Below are positions 33,378-41,695 of a stretch of DNA of 64,000 nt, in pieces. The notes beneath the pieces are model-generated. The model was given only the letters and a program-made list of their open reading frames with translations, was not told the origin of the DNA and made no database searches. Made by a program: the position numbers and the translations under genes. Within the stretch, counting starts at the first letter, position 1. Each line of letters opens with the position of its first letter. This DNA is from Falsiroseomonas sp051433165 (GTDB lineage: Bacteria > Pseudomonadota > Alphaproteobacteria > Acetobacterales > Acetobacteraceae), in the NCBI RefSeq assembly GCF_051433165.1, contig NZ_JBHMFS010000016.1:78798-142797 (forward strand), in the 5' to 3' direction.

Positions 33378-34739
33378 ATGGCATTCGACAGGATGACCAG
33401 GCGCGACGTTCTGCGCGCCAGTGCCTTGGCCACGGTCGCGGGGGGCACGCTCGCGGCGCCCGCGGTCCACGCGCAGCCTACCACCACGCTCCGCTGCGGC
33501 TTCTGGGACCATTGGGTGCCGGCCGGCAATGGCGCGATGCGCGAACTCTGCGCCGAATGGGGCGAGAAAAACCGCGTCAACGTGCAGGTGGATTTCATCA
33601 CCTCGGTCGGCAACCAGAACCTGCTGACCATCGCCGCCCAGGCCCAGTCGCGTTCCGGCCACGACATCCTGTCCTTCCCGACCTGGGAGCCGGCGGCGAA
33701 GTACGACATGCTGGAGCCGCTCGATGACGTGATGGGCCGGCTGACCGCGAAATACGGGCCGGTGAACGCGGCGGCGGAATATCTCGGCAAGATCCGCGGC
33801 AAGTGGGTGGCGATTCCGGCGGTGTCCGGCACCCAGATGAAGCCGGCCTGCGTGCGCTTCGACCTGATGGAGCAGCATGCGGGCATCGATATCCGTTCCA
33901 TGTGGCCGGCGAACGACACGCGCGGCCCGGGTGCCGATACCTGGAACTGGGACACCTTCCTGACGGCGGCGGAAAAGTGCCACGCCGCCGGCGTGCCCTT
34001 CGGCATTCCGATGGGGTCCTTCACCGATGCGGTGGATACGGTAGGCGCCATCCTGGCCTCCTTCGGTGCCAGCATGATGGACCGCGAAGGCAAGGTGACG
34101 GTCCAGGGCAACGCCAAGCTGAAGACCGCGGTGGAATACCTGGTGAAGCTCTCCCGCTTCCTGCCGAACGATGTCTGGGCCTGGGATGACGGCGCCAACA
34201 ACCGGGCGCTGATCTCTGGCCGTTCGGCACTGATCTTCAACCCGCCTTCCGCCTGGGCGGTGGCCAAGCGGGATGCGCCGCAAGTGGCGGAGAAGTGCTG
34301 GACCGTGCCGGTGCCGGCCGGACCGGAGGGGCGCTTCACCCCCTATCTGCCGTATTTCTGGGGCATCTGGTCGTTCAGCCGCAACAAGGGCCCGGCCAAG
34401 CAGCTGCTGGAATTCCTTTCTGAGCGGACCTCCGCCGAGAAGCAGACCAACACCAGCAACGGCTACGACATTCCGCCCTTCGTCAGCATGAACAACTTCG
34501 AGGTCTGGGCGAAGGAAGGGCCGCCGGTCGGCACCGTCTACAACTACCCGCTGCGGGCGCATCACAACGCCACCGCCAGCATCGCCATGGCCCCGGCGCC
34601 GGCCGAATTCGCCGTGCAGGCCTACCAGCAAGCGCTGAACACCAAGGTGGTGGCGCGTATCGCCCAGGGTGGCGAGACCATCGACCAGTCGCTGGACTGG
34701 CTGCATCGCGAGTTGACCAACATCGTCCGCGGCGGCTGA
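33378..34739 (+). CDS. Carbohydrate-type ABC transporter substrate-binding protein
   Basis: This is a family 1 extracellular solute-binding protein of 453 residues. It has a Tat-type leader (MTRRDVLRASALATVAGG, then APAVHA) with the twin arginine near residue 9, so the protein is probably exported folded. The mature part shows the two-lobed SBP fold with a large tryptophan-rich ligand region (ADTWNWDTFLTAAEKC). The ATG at 33378 follows GGGAGGAGG. It is the first gene of an importer operon with two permeases and an ATPase of the sugar class, ending with an Ldh2 dehydrogenase. The ligand is likely a sugar, polyol or sugar acid; it cannot be named. Confidence 0.87.
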   Translation: MAFDRMTRRDVLRASALATVAGGTLAAPAVHAQPTTTLRCGFWDHWVPAGNGAMRELCAEWGEKNRVNVQVDFITSVGNQNLLTIAAQAQSRSGHDILSFPTWEPAAKYDMLEPLDDVMGRLTAKYGPVNAAAEYLGKIRGKWVAIPAVSGTQMKPACVRFDLMEQHAGIDIRSMWPANDTRGPGADTWNWDTFLTAAEKCHAAGVPFGIPMGSFTDAVDTVGAILASFGASMMDREGKVTVQGNAKLKTAVEYLVKLSRFLPNDVWAWDDGANNRALISGRSALIFNPPSAWAVAKRDAPQVAEKCWTVPVPAGPEGRFTPYLPYFWGIWSFSRNKGPAKQLLEFLSERTSAEKQTNTSNGYDIPPFVSMNNFEVWAKEGPPVGTVYNYPLRAHHNATASIAMAPAPAEFAVQAYQQALNTKVVARIAQGGETIDQSLDWLHRELTNIVRGG

Positions 34740-34760
34740 AGCCGGCGTGGCGTGAGTGAA

Positions 34761-34786
34761 AGGCGGGTGGCACCAGCCGCCCGCCT
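34761..34786 (+). other. Intercistronic hairpin after the binding-protein gene
   Basis: AGGCGGGTGGC, loop ACCA, GCCGCCCGCCT forms an 11-bp stem with one G-T pair in the 70-base gap before the first permease. There is no T run. It has the same position as the hairpin behind aapJ and probably protects the binding-protein message. Confidence 0.65.
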
Positions 34787-34809
34787 GCAAGGATGCAGGG
34801 GAGATCCTC

Positions 34810-35751
34810 ATGGTAGCCGATGGCAGCCACGCCCCGGGCGGCATGGCGAGCAGAAGCCGCGGGCGCGCCAACGCCATGCAGCGCTTCGCGCGAAGGCGAT
34901 CCACCATCGCCTTCCTGATGACCGTGCCGCTGTTGGCGATCATCATCGGCCTGGTCGCCTATCCGGCTGCCTATGCCATCTACCTGTCCACGCTGAACCG
35001 GCGGATGACGGCCTTTGCCGGCACGCTGAACTTCGAACTGCTGTTCGAGAGCGACACCTTCTGGATGGTGGCGTTCCAATCCTGTTTCTTTGCCGTCACG
35101 GCGGTGGTGCTGAAAGCCTCCATCGGCTTCTGGCTGGCGCACATGCTGCATCACATCCCGGACAAGGGTCAGCGCAAATGGCGCGGCATGCTACTGGTGC
35201 CCTGGGTGATTCCGCCGGCGCTGTCGACGCTCGGCTGGTGGTGGATGTTCGATCCCTCCTACTCCTCGATCAACTGGCTGCTGGCCGTGATCTCGGTGCC
35301 GGAGGTGCCGTGGCTCGGTCACCATTGGTGGGCGCGCATCGCCATCATCATGGTCAATGTCTGGATCGGCGCACCCTTCTTCATGATCATGTACCTGGCC
35401 GCGCTGAAATCGGTGCCGGAGCAGTTGTATGAAGCGGCGATGATCGACGGCGCCTCATCCTTCCAGAGGCTGCGCTACGTGACGCTGCCGATGATGGCCA
35501 ACATCATATCCATCACCGTGCTGTTCAGTCTGATCGTCACCTTCGCGAATTACGACATCGTCCGCGTGCTGACCAATGGCGGGCCGCGCGACCTGACGCA
35601 CGTGTTTGCCTCCTACGCCTTCCAGGTCGGCATCCTGTCCGGCAACATCCCGCGCGGTGCGGCCGTGTCGCTGTTCATGTTCCCGATCCTCGCCCTCTGC
35701 GCCTTCTTCGTGCTGCGCAGCGTCACCCGGCGCAACAAGGAGCAGATGTGA
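34810..35751 (+). CDS. Carbohydrate-type ABC transporter permease (MalF/UgpA-like)
   Basis: This is the first inner-membrane subunit of the importer, with 313 residues and about six helices. The N-terminal cytoplasmic part is basic (ASRSRGRANAMQRFARRRST). The coupling loop EAAMIDGASSFQRLRYVTLP matches the sugar-class EAA consensus. The ATG at 34810 follows GGGGAG; an upstream ATG at 34756 would start inside the hairpin region. It is followed directly by the second permease, whose ATG shares the last base of this stop codon. Confidence 0.88.
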   Translation: MVADGSHAPGGMASRSRGRANAMQRFARRRSTIAFLMTVPLLAIIIGLVAYPAAYAIYLSTLNRRMTAFAGTLNFELLFESDTFWMVAFQSCFFAVTAVVLKASIGFWLAHMLHHIPDKGQRKWRGMLLVPWVIPPALSTLGWWWMFDPSYSSINWLLAVISVPEVPWLGHHWWARIAIIMVNVWIGAPFFMIMYLAALKSVPEQLYEAAMIDGASSFQRLRYVTLPMMANIISITVLFSLIVTFANYDIVRVLTNGGPRDLTHVFASYAFQVGILSGNIPRGAAVSLFMFPILALCAFFVLRSVTRRNKEQM

Positions 35752-36647
35752 TGTCGGCCAGCACCGCAGGCGAGGCCCCGAAGGGCATCTACCACCTGGC
35801 CGGCAGTCTTTCGAAGGAACGGCGCTGGGCGTTGTGGACGGCGTATATCTCCCTGGTCTTCGCCGCCATCATCTTCCTCGCGCCGCCCTTCTACATGTTC
35901 GTCACCAGCCTGAAGGGCAGCGGCGAGATCGCCAGCCAGATCGGCAGCCCCTGGCTGGTGCGCGACCCGACGCTGGAGAACTACAGCGCCATCATCTTCA
36001 ATCCGCTGTTCCAGCGCTTCATGTTCAACAGCATCGTCATCACCATCTGCGTCGTTGCGCTGACCATGGTGATCTCCATCCTGGCCGCCTTCGCCCTGGC
36101 GCGGATGCGCTTCTTCGGCAGCCAGGCGCTGGCGACCGGCGTGTTCTTGACCTACCTGGTGCCGGACACGCTACTGTTCATTCCGCTGTACCAGATCGTC
36201 GGTGGGCTCGGCCTGCTGAACTCGATCTGGGGCCTGATCCTGGTCTATCCGACGCTGACGGTGCCGTTCTGCACCTGGATCATGATCGGCTACTTCGCCT
36301 CCATCCCGAAGGAACTGGACGAGGCGGCGCTGATCGATGGCGCGTCCTGGTCGCAGATGCTGCTTCGCATCTTCATCCCCGTGGCGCTGCCCGGGATCAT
36401 CGCCGCGACAATCTTCGCCTTCACCGTATCCTGGGCCGCCTTCGTCTATCCGACCGCCTTCGTCACCACGCCGGACCAGATGCCGCTCACCATCGGCGTC
36501 GTCTCCCAGCTCGTGCGCGCGGATACCTTCGCCTGGGGTCAGATCATGGCCGGCGCGCTGGTCGCGGCGCTGCCGCCGGTGGTGATCTACGCCTTCCTGA
36601 TGGACTACTACATCGCTGGCCTCACCGCCGGCGCAACCAAGGGTTAG
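35751..36647 (+). CDS. Carbohydrate-type ABC transporter permease (MalG/UgpE-like)
   Basis: This is the second membrane subunit, with 298 residues and six predicted helices. The coupling loop EAALIDGASWSQMLLRIFIP is clear. The ATG overlaps the previous stop by one base; a GTG immediately upstream is an alternative. AAGGAG lies about 10 bases before it. The gene ends 103 bases before the ATPase gene, and that gap holds two strong hairpins. Confidence 0.88.
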   Translation: MSASTAGEAPKGIYHLAGSLSKERRWALWTAYISLVFAAIIFLAPPFYMFVTSLKGSGEIASQIGSPWLVRDPTLENYSAIIFNPLFQRFMFNSIVITICVVALTMVISILAAFALARMRFFGSQALATGVFLTYLVPDTLLFIPLYQIVGGLGLLNSIWGLILVYPTLTVPFCTWIMIGYFASIPKELDEAALIDGASWSQMLLRIFIPVALPGIIAATIFAFTVSWAAFVYPTAFVTTPDQMPLTIGVVSQLVRADTFAWGQIMAGALVAALPPVVIYAFLMDYYIAGLTAGATKG

Positions 36648-36649
36648 GG

Positions 36650-36680
36650 CCGATGCGCCGTGCGCGGCACGGCGCATCGG
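36650..36680 (+). other. Long perfect hairpin after the second permease gene
   Basis: CCGATGCGCCGTGC, loop GCG, GCACGGCGCATCGG gives a perfect 14-bp stem beginning three bases after the stop codon. No T run follows, so it should slow exonucleases or partly terminate transcription rather than end it. Confidence 0.75.
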
Positions 36681-36714
36681 GTCCGGCCAGCTGTTCATTC
36701 CCATTGTCCGAGGC

Positions 36715-36734
36715 GTCAGGCGTTCCCGCCTGAC
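36715..36734 (+). other. Hairpin just before the ABC ATPase start
   Basis: GTCAGGCG, loop TTCC, CGCCTGAC is a perfect 8-bp stem that ends 16 bases before the ATG, next to the ribosome site (TAGGGG). It could limit or gate translation of the ATPase gene. Confidence 0.6.
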
Positions 36735-36750
36735 TTGTAGGGGTTCCGAC

Positions 36751-37851
36751 ATGGCTGAGGTTTCGGTCCGCAAGGTGGTCAAAGCCTATGAGGGCAATGT
36801 CCAGGCGGTGAAGGGCATCGACCTTGAGATCGCGGATCACGAATTCTGCGTGCTGGTCGGCCCCTCCGGCTGCGGCAAGTCCACCACGCTGCGCATGATC
36901 GCGGGTCTGGAGGAAATCACCTCCGGCGAGATCGCCATCGGCGGCACGGTGGTGAACGACATTCCGCCGCGCGACCGCGACATCGCCATGGTGTTCCAGA
37001 ACTACGCGCTGTACCCGCACATGTCGGTGTACGAGAACATGGCCTTCGGCCTGACGTTGCGGAAGTTCCCGAAGACCGAGATCGCCACGCGCGTGAACAA
37101 CGCCGCCCGCATCCTCGACATCGAATCGCTGCTGGAGCGCAAGCCGAAGGCGCTGTCCGGCGGCCAGCGGCAGCGCGTGGCCATGGGCCGCGCCATCGTG
37201 CGCAACCCCAAGGTGTTCTTGTTCGACGAGCCGCTGTCCAACCTCGATGCCAAGCTGCGCGTGCAGATGCGGACCGAGATCAAGAAGGTGCATCAGACCG
37301 TCCGCACCACCACCGTCTATGTCACCCACGACCAGATCGAGGCGATGACGCTGGCGGATCGCGTGGTGGTGATGAACCACGGCATCATCGAGCAGGTCGG
37401 CCCGCCGCAGGAATTGTACCACCATCCCAAAACGCGCTTCGTCGCCGGCTTCATCGGCAGCCCGGCGATGAATTTCTTCCCGGCGCGGGTGGAGAACGGC
37501 TCCGGCGCGTTGCGCGTGACCCTGCCCAACAACATCGTCCTGCCGGTGCCGGCCGACCGCACCGCGCGCTACCAGGGTTCCGTGGGGCGGGAGATGATCT
37601 TCGGCATCCGGCCGGAGCACCTGACCGAGCCGAAAAACCTCGACCGCGACAACATTGCGGTCTTCGAGGTGACGCCGGAGGTGATCGAGCCGATGGGCAT
37701 GGAGACGCTGGTGCATTTCTGGATGCAGGGCGCCGAGATCTGCGCCCGCATCGACCCGACCACACCGGCCGAGCCGGGCCGGCCGATGGATCTGGCCGCC
37801 GACCTTAATCACATGCACCTGATCGATGTGGAAAGCGGCCGGGTCCTGTAG
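36751..37851 (+). CDS. Sugar-class ABC transporter ATPase (UgpC/MalK-like)
   Basis: This is the ATPase that drives the importer encoded upstream. The 366 residues have a Walker A GPSGCGKST near residue 37, the signature LSGGQRQRVAMGRA, a Walker B VFLFDEPLSNLDAKLR, and the switch VTHDQIEAMTLADR. A C-terminal MalK-type regulatory OB/TOBE region follows (IFGIRPEHL). The first permease domain's sugar-type loops suit this ATPase class. It follows two hairpins and is followed at 60 bases by the Ldh2 gene. Confidence 0.92.
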   Translation: MAEVSVRKVVKAYEGNVQAVKGIDLEIADHEFCVLVGPSGCGKSTTLRMIAGLEEITSGEIAIGGTVVNDIPPRDRDIAMVFQNYALYPHMSVYENMAFGLTLRKFPKTEIATRVNNAARILDIESLLERKPKALSGGQRQRVAMGRAIVRNPKVFLFDEPLSNLDAKLRVQMRTEIKKVHQTVRTTTVYVTHDQIEAMTLADRVVVMNHGIIEQVGPPQELYHHPKTRFVAGFIGSPAMNFFPARVENGSGALRVTLPNNIVLPVPADRTARYQGSVGREMIFGIRPEHLTEPKNLDRDNIAVFEVTPEVIEPMGMETLVHFWMQGAEICARIDPTTPAEPGRPMDLAADLNHMHLIDVESGRVL

Positions 37852-37910
37852 GTTCCCGAAGCCGCGTCCCGGGCCTAGAGTGATCGGCGGAAGAACATCC
37901 GAGAGACAGC

Positions 37911-38996
37911 ATGGCCGCCGAATATGTGAATGTGCCCGCCCCGGCGCTCGAAGCCGTGGTGACGAAGATCTTTGGCGCCGCGGGCTGCGACGGCGCCGAG
38001 GCCACGCGCATCAGCACGCATCTGCTGGGCGCCAATCTCGCCGGCCACGACAGCCACGGCGTGGCGCGGGTGCCGCGCTACGTGGAATGGCTGGAATCCG
38101 GCTTCGTGCTGAAGGGCCAGACGGCGGAGGTCGTCACCGATGGCGGCTGCTTCGCGCTGCTCGATGGCAAGTTCGGCTTCGGCCAGACGGTGGCCCCCCA
38201 GGCGGTGGAGCTCGGCATCGCCCGCGCCCTGCAGCACGGCATCGCCGTGGTCGGCCTGCGCAATGCCGGGCATATCGGCCGGGTTGGCGAATACTCCGAG
38301 AAGGCGATCGCGGCGGGGCTGATCTCCGTGCATTTCGTCAATGTCGCCGGCAGCGTGCTGGTAGCGCCCTTTGGCGGGGTGGAGCGGCGGTTCTCCACCG
38401 CCCCCTTCAGCGTCGGCGTGCCGCTGCCAGGCCGCCCGCTGATCCTGGATTTCGCGACCTCCCTGGTGGCGGAAGGCAAGGTGCTGGTGGCGTCGAATGG
38501 CGGCAAGGAATTGTCGCATGATGCGCTGATCGAGCCGGATGGCACGCTCTCCGCCGACCCGCACACGCTGTATGGCGACTACCCGCAGATCGGCCCACGC
38601 AACCCCTCCAACGGCAAGGGCGCGATTCGTGCCTTCGGCGAGCACAAGGGCAGCGGCCTGGCCTTCATGTGCGAGATGCTGGCCGGCGCGCTGACCGGCG
38701 GCGGCACCTCCGGCCCCATCGAGGCGCGCGGACGCATCGCCAATGGCATGTTGAGCTTCTACGTCTCCCCTTCCCATTTCGGCACTCAGGCGGAGTTCGA
38801 GGCCACCGGCCGCGCCTATGTCGACTGGGTGATGGAGACGGCGCCGGCCGACCCGGCCAGCCCGGTGCTCGCCCCCGGCGACAAGGAAGCGCAGACCCGC
38901 GCCGATCGCCTGGCCAACGGCGTGCCGCTGCAGCCCGACACCTGGGAGAGCATCCTGCAGGTTGCGCGGCGCCTCGGCGTGCCGACCAACGGGTAG
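37911..38996 (+). CDS. Malate/L-lactate dehydrogenase family (Ldh2) oxidoreductase
   Basis: This NAD(P)-dependent oxidoreductase has the unusual Ldh2 fold (not Rossmann) and 361 residues. Family segments are NLAGHDSHGVARVPRYVEWL, with the catalytic histidine, and GLRNAGHIGRVGEYSEKA, GSVLVAPFGGVERRFSTAP and GEHKGSGLAFM. Relatives oxidise or reduce 2-hydroxy acids such as malate, lactate, ureidoglycolate, sulfolactate or 2,3-diketogulonate. Its place at the end of the ABC operon suggests it handles the imported compound or an early product, so a sugar acid or hydroxy acid is likely. Confidence 0.85.
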   Translation: MAAEYVNVPAPALEAVVTKIFGAAGCDGAEATRISTHLLGANLAGHDSHGVARVPRYVEWLESGFVLKGQTAEVVTDGGCFALLDGKFGFGQTVAPQAVELGIARALQHGIAVVGLRNAGHIGRVGEYSEKAIAAGLISVHFVNVAGSVLVAPFGGVERRFSTAPFSVGVPLPGRPLILDFATSLVAEGKVLVASNGGKELSHDALIEPDGTLSADPHTLYGDYPQIGPRNPSNGKGAIRAFGEHKGSGLAFMCEMLAGALTGGGTSGPIEARGRIANGMLSFYVSPSHFGTQAEFEATGRAYVDWVMETAPADPASPVLAPGDKEAQTRADRLANGVPLQPDTWESILQVARRLGVPTNG

Positions 38997-38997
38997 A

Positions 38998-39041
38998 GCA
39001 TTTTCAAGTCCGGCGGCTTCGCCGGACGACTCGGAAAATGC
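38998..39041. repeat. Compound inverted repeat (nested palindromes)
   Basis: An outer pair, GCATTTTC and GAAAATGC (38998-39005 and 39034-39041), encloses a perfect inner hairpin, GTCCGGCG-GCTT-CGCCGGAC (39008-39027). It starts two bases after the Ldh2 stop codon. The layout resembles short palindromic intergenic elements that recur in alphaproteobacterial genomes. It may also end or stabilise the operon transcript. I found no second copy in this window. Confidence 0.65.
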
Positions 39042-39061
39042 GGCAGAAGAAAAGGCCTTAA

Positions 39062-39244
39062 ATGGACCCCTTCACCCGCGCCCTGTTCCTGATGACGCAG
39101 TGGCTGCGTCATCCGCCCTCCTGGCGCACCGTGCAGATCATCATCGTGGTGCTGGTCGCAGCCACCGCGCTGGTGCTGGTGGAGCGCTACATCGGCTGGC
39201 CGGAATGGGCGACGACGGAACGGGTGCCGATGCGGCGGATGTAG
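39062..39244 (+). CDS. Small hypothetical membrane protein
   Basis: A 60-residue open frame with an ATG just after an AAAAGG stretch (39050-39055). It has one hydrophobic helix (residues about 23-41, VQIIIVVLVAATALVLVERY), a short N-terminal part containing tryptophans and a positively charged end. The codon choice is like that of its neighbours. I do not recognise a family. It is followed by the convergent radical SAM gene with a three-base gap. It could be a small accessory membrane protein, but its expression is unproven. Confidence 0.55.
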   Translation: MDPFTRALFLMTQWLRHPPSWRTVQIIIVVLVAATALVLVERYIGWPEWATTERVPMRRM

Positions 39245-39247
39245 CGG

Positions 39248-40333
39248 CTACAGCAGCTCCATCTGCCGCGCCGGCGCGCGGGGCGCCTGGAACTGGCTGC
39301 AATCCAGCGACCCGCGCATGGTCTTGCGCCCATCCAGCCCATGCCGGCGCAGCGCGAGCCGGAAACGCTGGGCCAGCAGCTCCGCATAGGGGCCGCTGCC
39401 GGTCTGGCGCTGGCCGAAGCGGGCATCGTACAGGCGCCCGCCGCGGGTTTCCCGCACCAGCGCCAGCACGCGGGCGGCACGATCCGGGTGGTGTTCGCGC
39501 AGCCAGGCCTCGAACATGTCCTTGATCTCCAGCGGCAGGCGCAGCAGCACATAGCCGGCATGGCTGGCGCCGGCGCTGGCCGCGGCTTCCAGGATGCGCT
39601 CCATCTCCATGTCGTTCAGGCCGGGGATCATCGGCGCCGCCAGCACGCCCACGGGCACGCCGGCCTTCGCCAGCTCCGTCACCGCCGCCAGCCGTTTCAG
39701 CGGGTTGGCCGCGCGGGGTTCCATCACGCGCGCCAGCTTCATGTCGAGCGTGGTGACGGACAGGCACACATGCACCAGGTTGCGCGCGGCCAGGCGCTTC
39801 AGGATATCCAGGTCCCGCAGCACCAGCGCGCCCTTGGTGACGATGGTCACCGGATGGCCGAAGCGTTCCAGCACCTCCAGCACCCGGCGCGTGATGCCGA
39901 GCGTGCGTTCCACCGGCTGGTAGGGGTCGGTATTCGCCCCCAGCGCCACCGGCTTCGCCTCATAGCCGCGCTTCGAAAGCTCCTTCTCCAGCAGCTCCGG
40001 CAGGTTCGGCTTGAACATCAGCTTGGTTTCGAAATCGAGCCCCGGCGACATGCCGACATAGGCGTGCGCGGGCCGCGCGTAGCAGTACACGCAACCATGC
40101 TCGCAGCCGCGATAGGGGTTCAGGGACCGGTCGAAGCCGAGATCGGGGCTGTCGTTCCAGGACAGGGCGCTGCGAGCGTGGTCCTGCGTCAGCGTGGTCG
40201 CCAGCGGCGGCAGCGCGGCGAAGTCCGTATCCAGCGTGCCCCAGCCATCATCGTACAGCTCGGCATGCGTGGTCTCATACCGGACGCCCGGGTTGGTAAC
40301 GGCCCCGCGCCCCTTGCGGGCGAGGGAGGGCAT
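39248..40333 (-). CDS. Radical SAM protein, PA0069/Rv2578c family
   Basis: This radical S-adenosylmethionine enzyme of 361 residues has the 4Fe-4S motif CEHGCVYC (followed by YARPAHAYVG). Regions typical of the PA0069 family include LGANTDPYQPVE and LAPMIPGLNDMEMERIL. The reaction is unknown; the family is widespread and often sits near DNA-repair genes. I prefer the ATG at 40333 over 40357 because GGAGGAG precedes it by eight bases. It is divergent from the glycosyltransferase gene, with about 94 bases between them. Confidence 0.85.
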   Translation of the reverse strand: MPSLARKGRGAVTNPGVRYETTHAELYDDGWGTLDTDFAALPPLATTLTQDHARSALSWNDSPDLGFDRSLNPYRGCEHGCVYCYARPAHAYVGMSPGLDFETKLMFKPNLPELLEKELSKRGYEAKPVALGANTDPYQPVERTLGITRRVLEVLERFGHPVTIVTKGALVLRDLDILKRLAARNLVHVCLSVTTLDMKLARVMEPRAANPLKRLAAVTELAKAGVPVGVLAAPMIPGLNDMEMERILEAAASAGASHAGYVLLRLPLEIKDMFEAWLREHHPDRAARVLALVRETRGGRLYDARFGQRQTGSGPYAELLAQRFRLALRRHGLDGRKTMRGSLDCSQFQAPRAPARQMELL

Positions 40334-40427
40334 CGCGATAGCTCCTCCATCCGGCATCGTCCGATCCTCATTCGCGGTTTGTTCTCATGCATCTCAAGCC
40401 GGATGGCCCCGGGCCGTCAAGAACAAA

Positions 40428-41120
40428 ATGCGAATAGGCGGGCTTTCGCCAAAGGGGCTCTCGGTCGTCATTCCGGCGCTCAACGCCGCCGCCAGCCTGC
40501 CCGCCACGCTCGCCGCCCTGGGCGACGCGCCGGCGGAGGTGCTGGTGGTGGATGGCGGCAGCACCGACGGTACGGCTGAAGCCGCCAAAGCCGCGCGCCT
40601 GCTGCACGCCCCGCGTGGTCGTGGCGGCCAGTTGGCCGCCGGCATCGCGGCCGCGACTGGCCCCTGGCTGCTGCTGCTGCATGCCGATACGCACCTGGCG
40701 CCCGGCTGGGCGGAAGCGGTCCGCGCCGCCATGGCCGATCCCGGCCGCGCACACTATTTCCGTTTCGCGCTGGATGATGACAGCCCGCAGGCCCGCCGGC
40801 TGGAACGCGCCGTCGCCTGGCGCTGCCGCAGCCTCGGCCTGCCCTATGGCGACCAGGGCTTGTTGATCCACCGCGACCTGCTGGCCGCCATCGGCGGCAT
40901 GCGCCCGTTGCCGCTGATGGAGGATGTGGACCTCGCCCGCCGCCTCGGCCGCGCCCGCCTGGCCGAGATACCGGTGGATGCCATCACCAGCGCGGCGCGC
41001 TGGCGGCGGGACGGGTATCTGCGGCGCTCGGCCCGCAACCTGACTTGCCTTGGCCTCTATTACATCGGCGTCCCGCCCGGCATCATAGCGCGGATCTACT
41101 CGGGACGATGGCGCGGATGA
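40428..41120 (+). CDS. TIGR04283-family glycosyltransferase
   Basis: A family 2 glycosyltransferase of 230 residues. The N-terminal GT-A fold shows LSVVIPALNAAASLPATL and VVDGGSTDGTAEAA, and LLLLHADTHLAPGW carries the metal-binding acidic residues. Near the C-terminus LPLMEDVDLARRLGR is typical. Databases name this family 'arsenosugar biosynthesis glycosyltransferase', but the role is not proven for most members. The stop overlaps the next gene's ATG (ATGA), forming a three-gene run with a TIGR04282 protein and a methyltransferase. The ribosome site is weak. Confidence 0.83.
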   Translation: MRIGGLSPKGLSVVIPALNAAASLPATLAALGDAPAEVLVVDGGSTDGTAEAAKAARLLHAPRGRGGQLAAGIAAATGPWLLLLHADTHLAPGWAEAVRAAMADPGRAHYFRFALDDDSPQARRLERAVAWRCRSLGLPYGDQGLLIHRDLLAAIGGMRPLPLMEDVDLARRLGRARLAEIPVDAITSAARWRRDGYLRRSARNLTCLGLYYIGVPPGIIARIYSGRWRG

Positions 41121-41695
41121 GGGGGGATACGCTGCTGGTCTTCGCCCGCGCGCCGCGGCTCGGCACGCTGAAGCGCCGGCTGGCCCGCGGCATCGGCGCC
41201 ATGGCGACTTTGCGCTTCTATCGCGGCCAACTCGCCGCCCTGCTCGGCGCCGTGGCGCGGGACCGGCGCTGGACCACGCGCATCATCGCCACACCGGACC
41301 GTGCCCGCGCCCGCTGGCCACGCAAGGTGGCGGTGCGGCCGCAGGGGCATGGCGATCTCGGCCAGCGCATGGCCCGCGCCATGGCACCGCATCGCCGCGT
41401 GGTGCTGGTGGGCAGCGACATCCCGGGCATCGGTGCCGCCGATATCGCCGCGGCTTTCCGGGCGCTCGGCCGGGCGCAGGCGGTGTTCGGCCCGGCGGAG
41501 GATGGCGGCTACTGGCTGGTCGGCTTCGGACCGCGCCGCCCCCAAGATCCCTTCGCCAGCGTGCGCTGGTCCACCCGCCACGCCCTGGCGGATACGCTCG
41601 CCAATTTCCAAGGTCGCCGCATCGCCCTGCTGCGCCGGTTGCGGGATGTCGATACCGCCGAAGACCTGCTCGCCATCAGGAAACGCCCCAGATGA
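41117..41695 (+). CDS. TIGR04282-family (DUF2064) glycosyltransferase-like protein
   Basis: A 192-residue GT-A-like protein. Key stretches are LLVFARAPRLGTLKRRLARGIG at the start, VLVGSDIPGI in the middle, and FGPAEDGGYWLVGF, the hallmark of DUF2064 nucleotidyltransferase/glycosyltransferase-like proteins. These are regularly found beside TIGR04283 proteins, as here. The ATG at 41117 overlaps the preceding stop by four bases, and the end overlaps the next start by four bases, so the three genes are coupled. Confidence 0.82.
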   Translation: MRGDTLLVFARAPRLGTLKRRLARGIGAMATLRFYRGQLAALLGAVARDRRWTTRIIATPDRARARWPRKVAVRPQGHGDLGQRMARAMAPHRRVVLVGSDIPGIGAADIAAAFRALGRAQAVFGPAEDGGYWLVGFGPRRPQDPFASVRWSTRHALADTLANFQGRRIALLRRLRDVDTAEDLLAIRKRPR

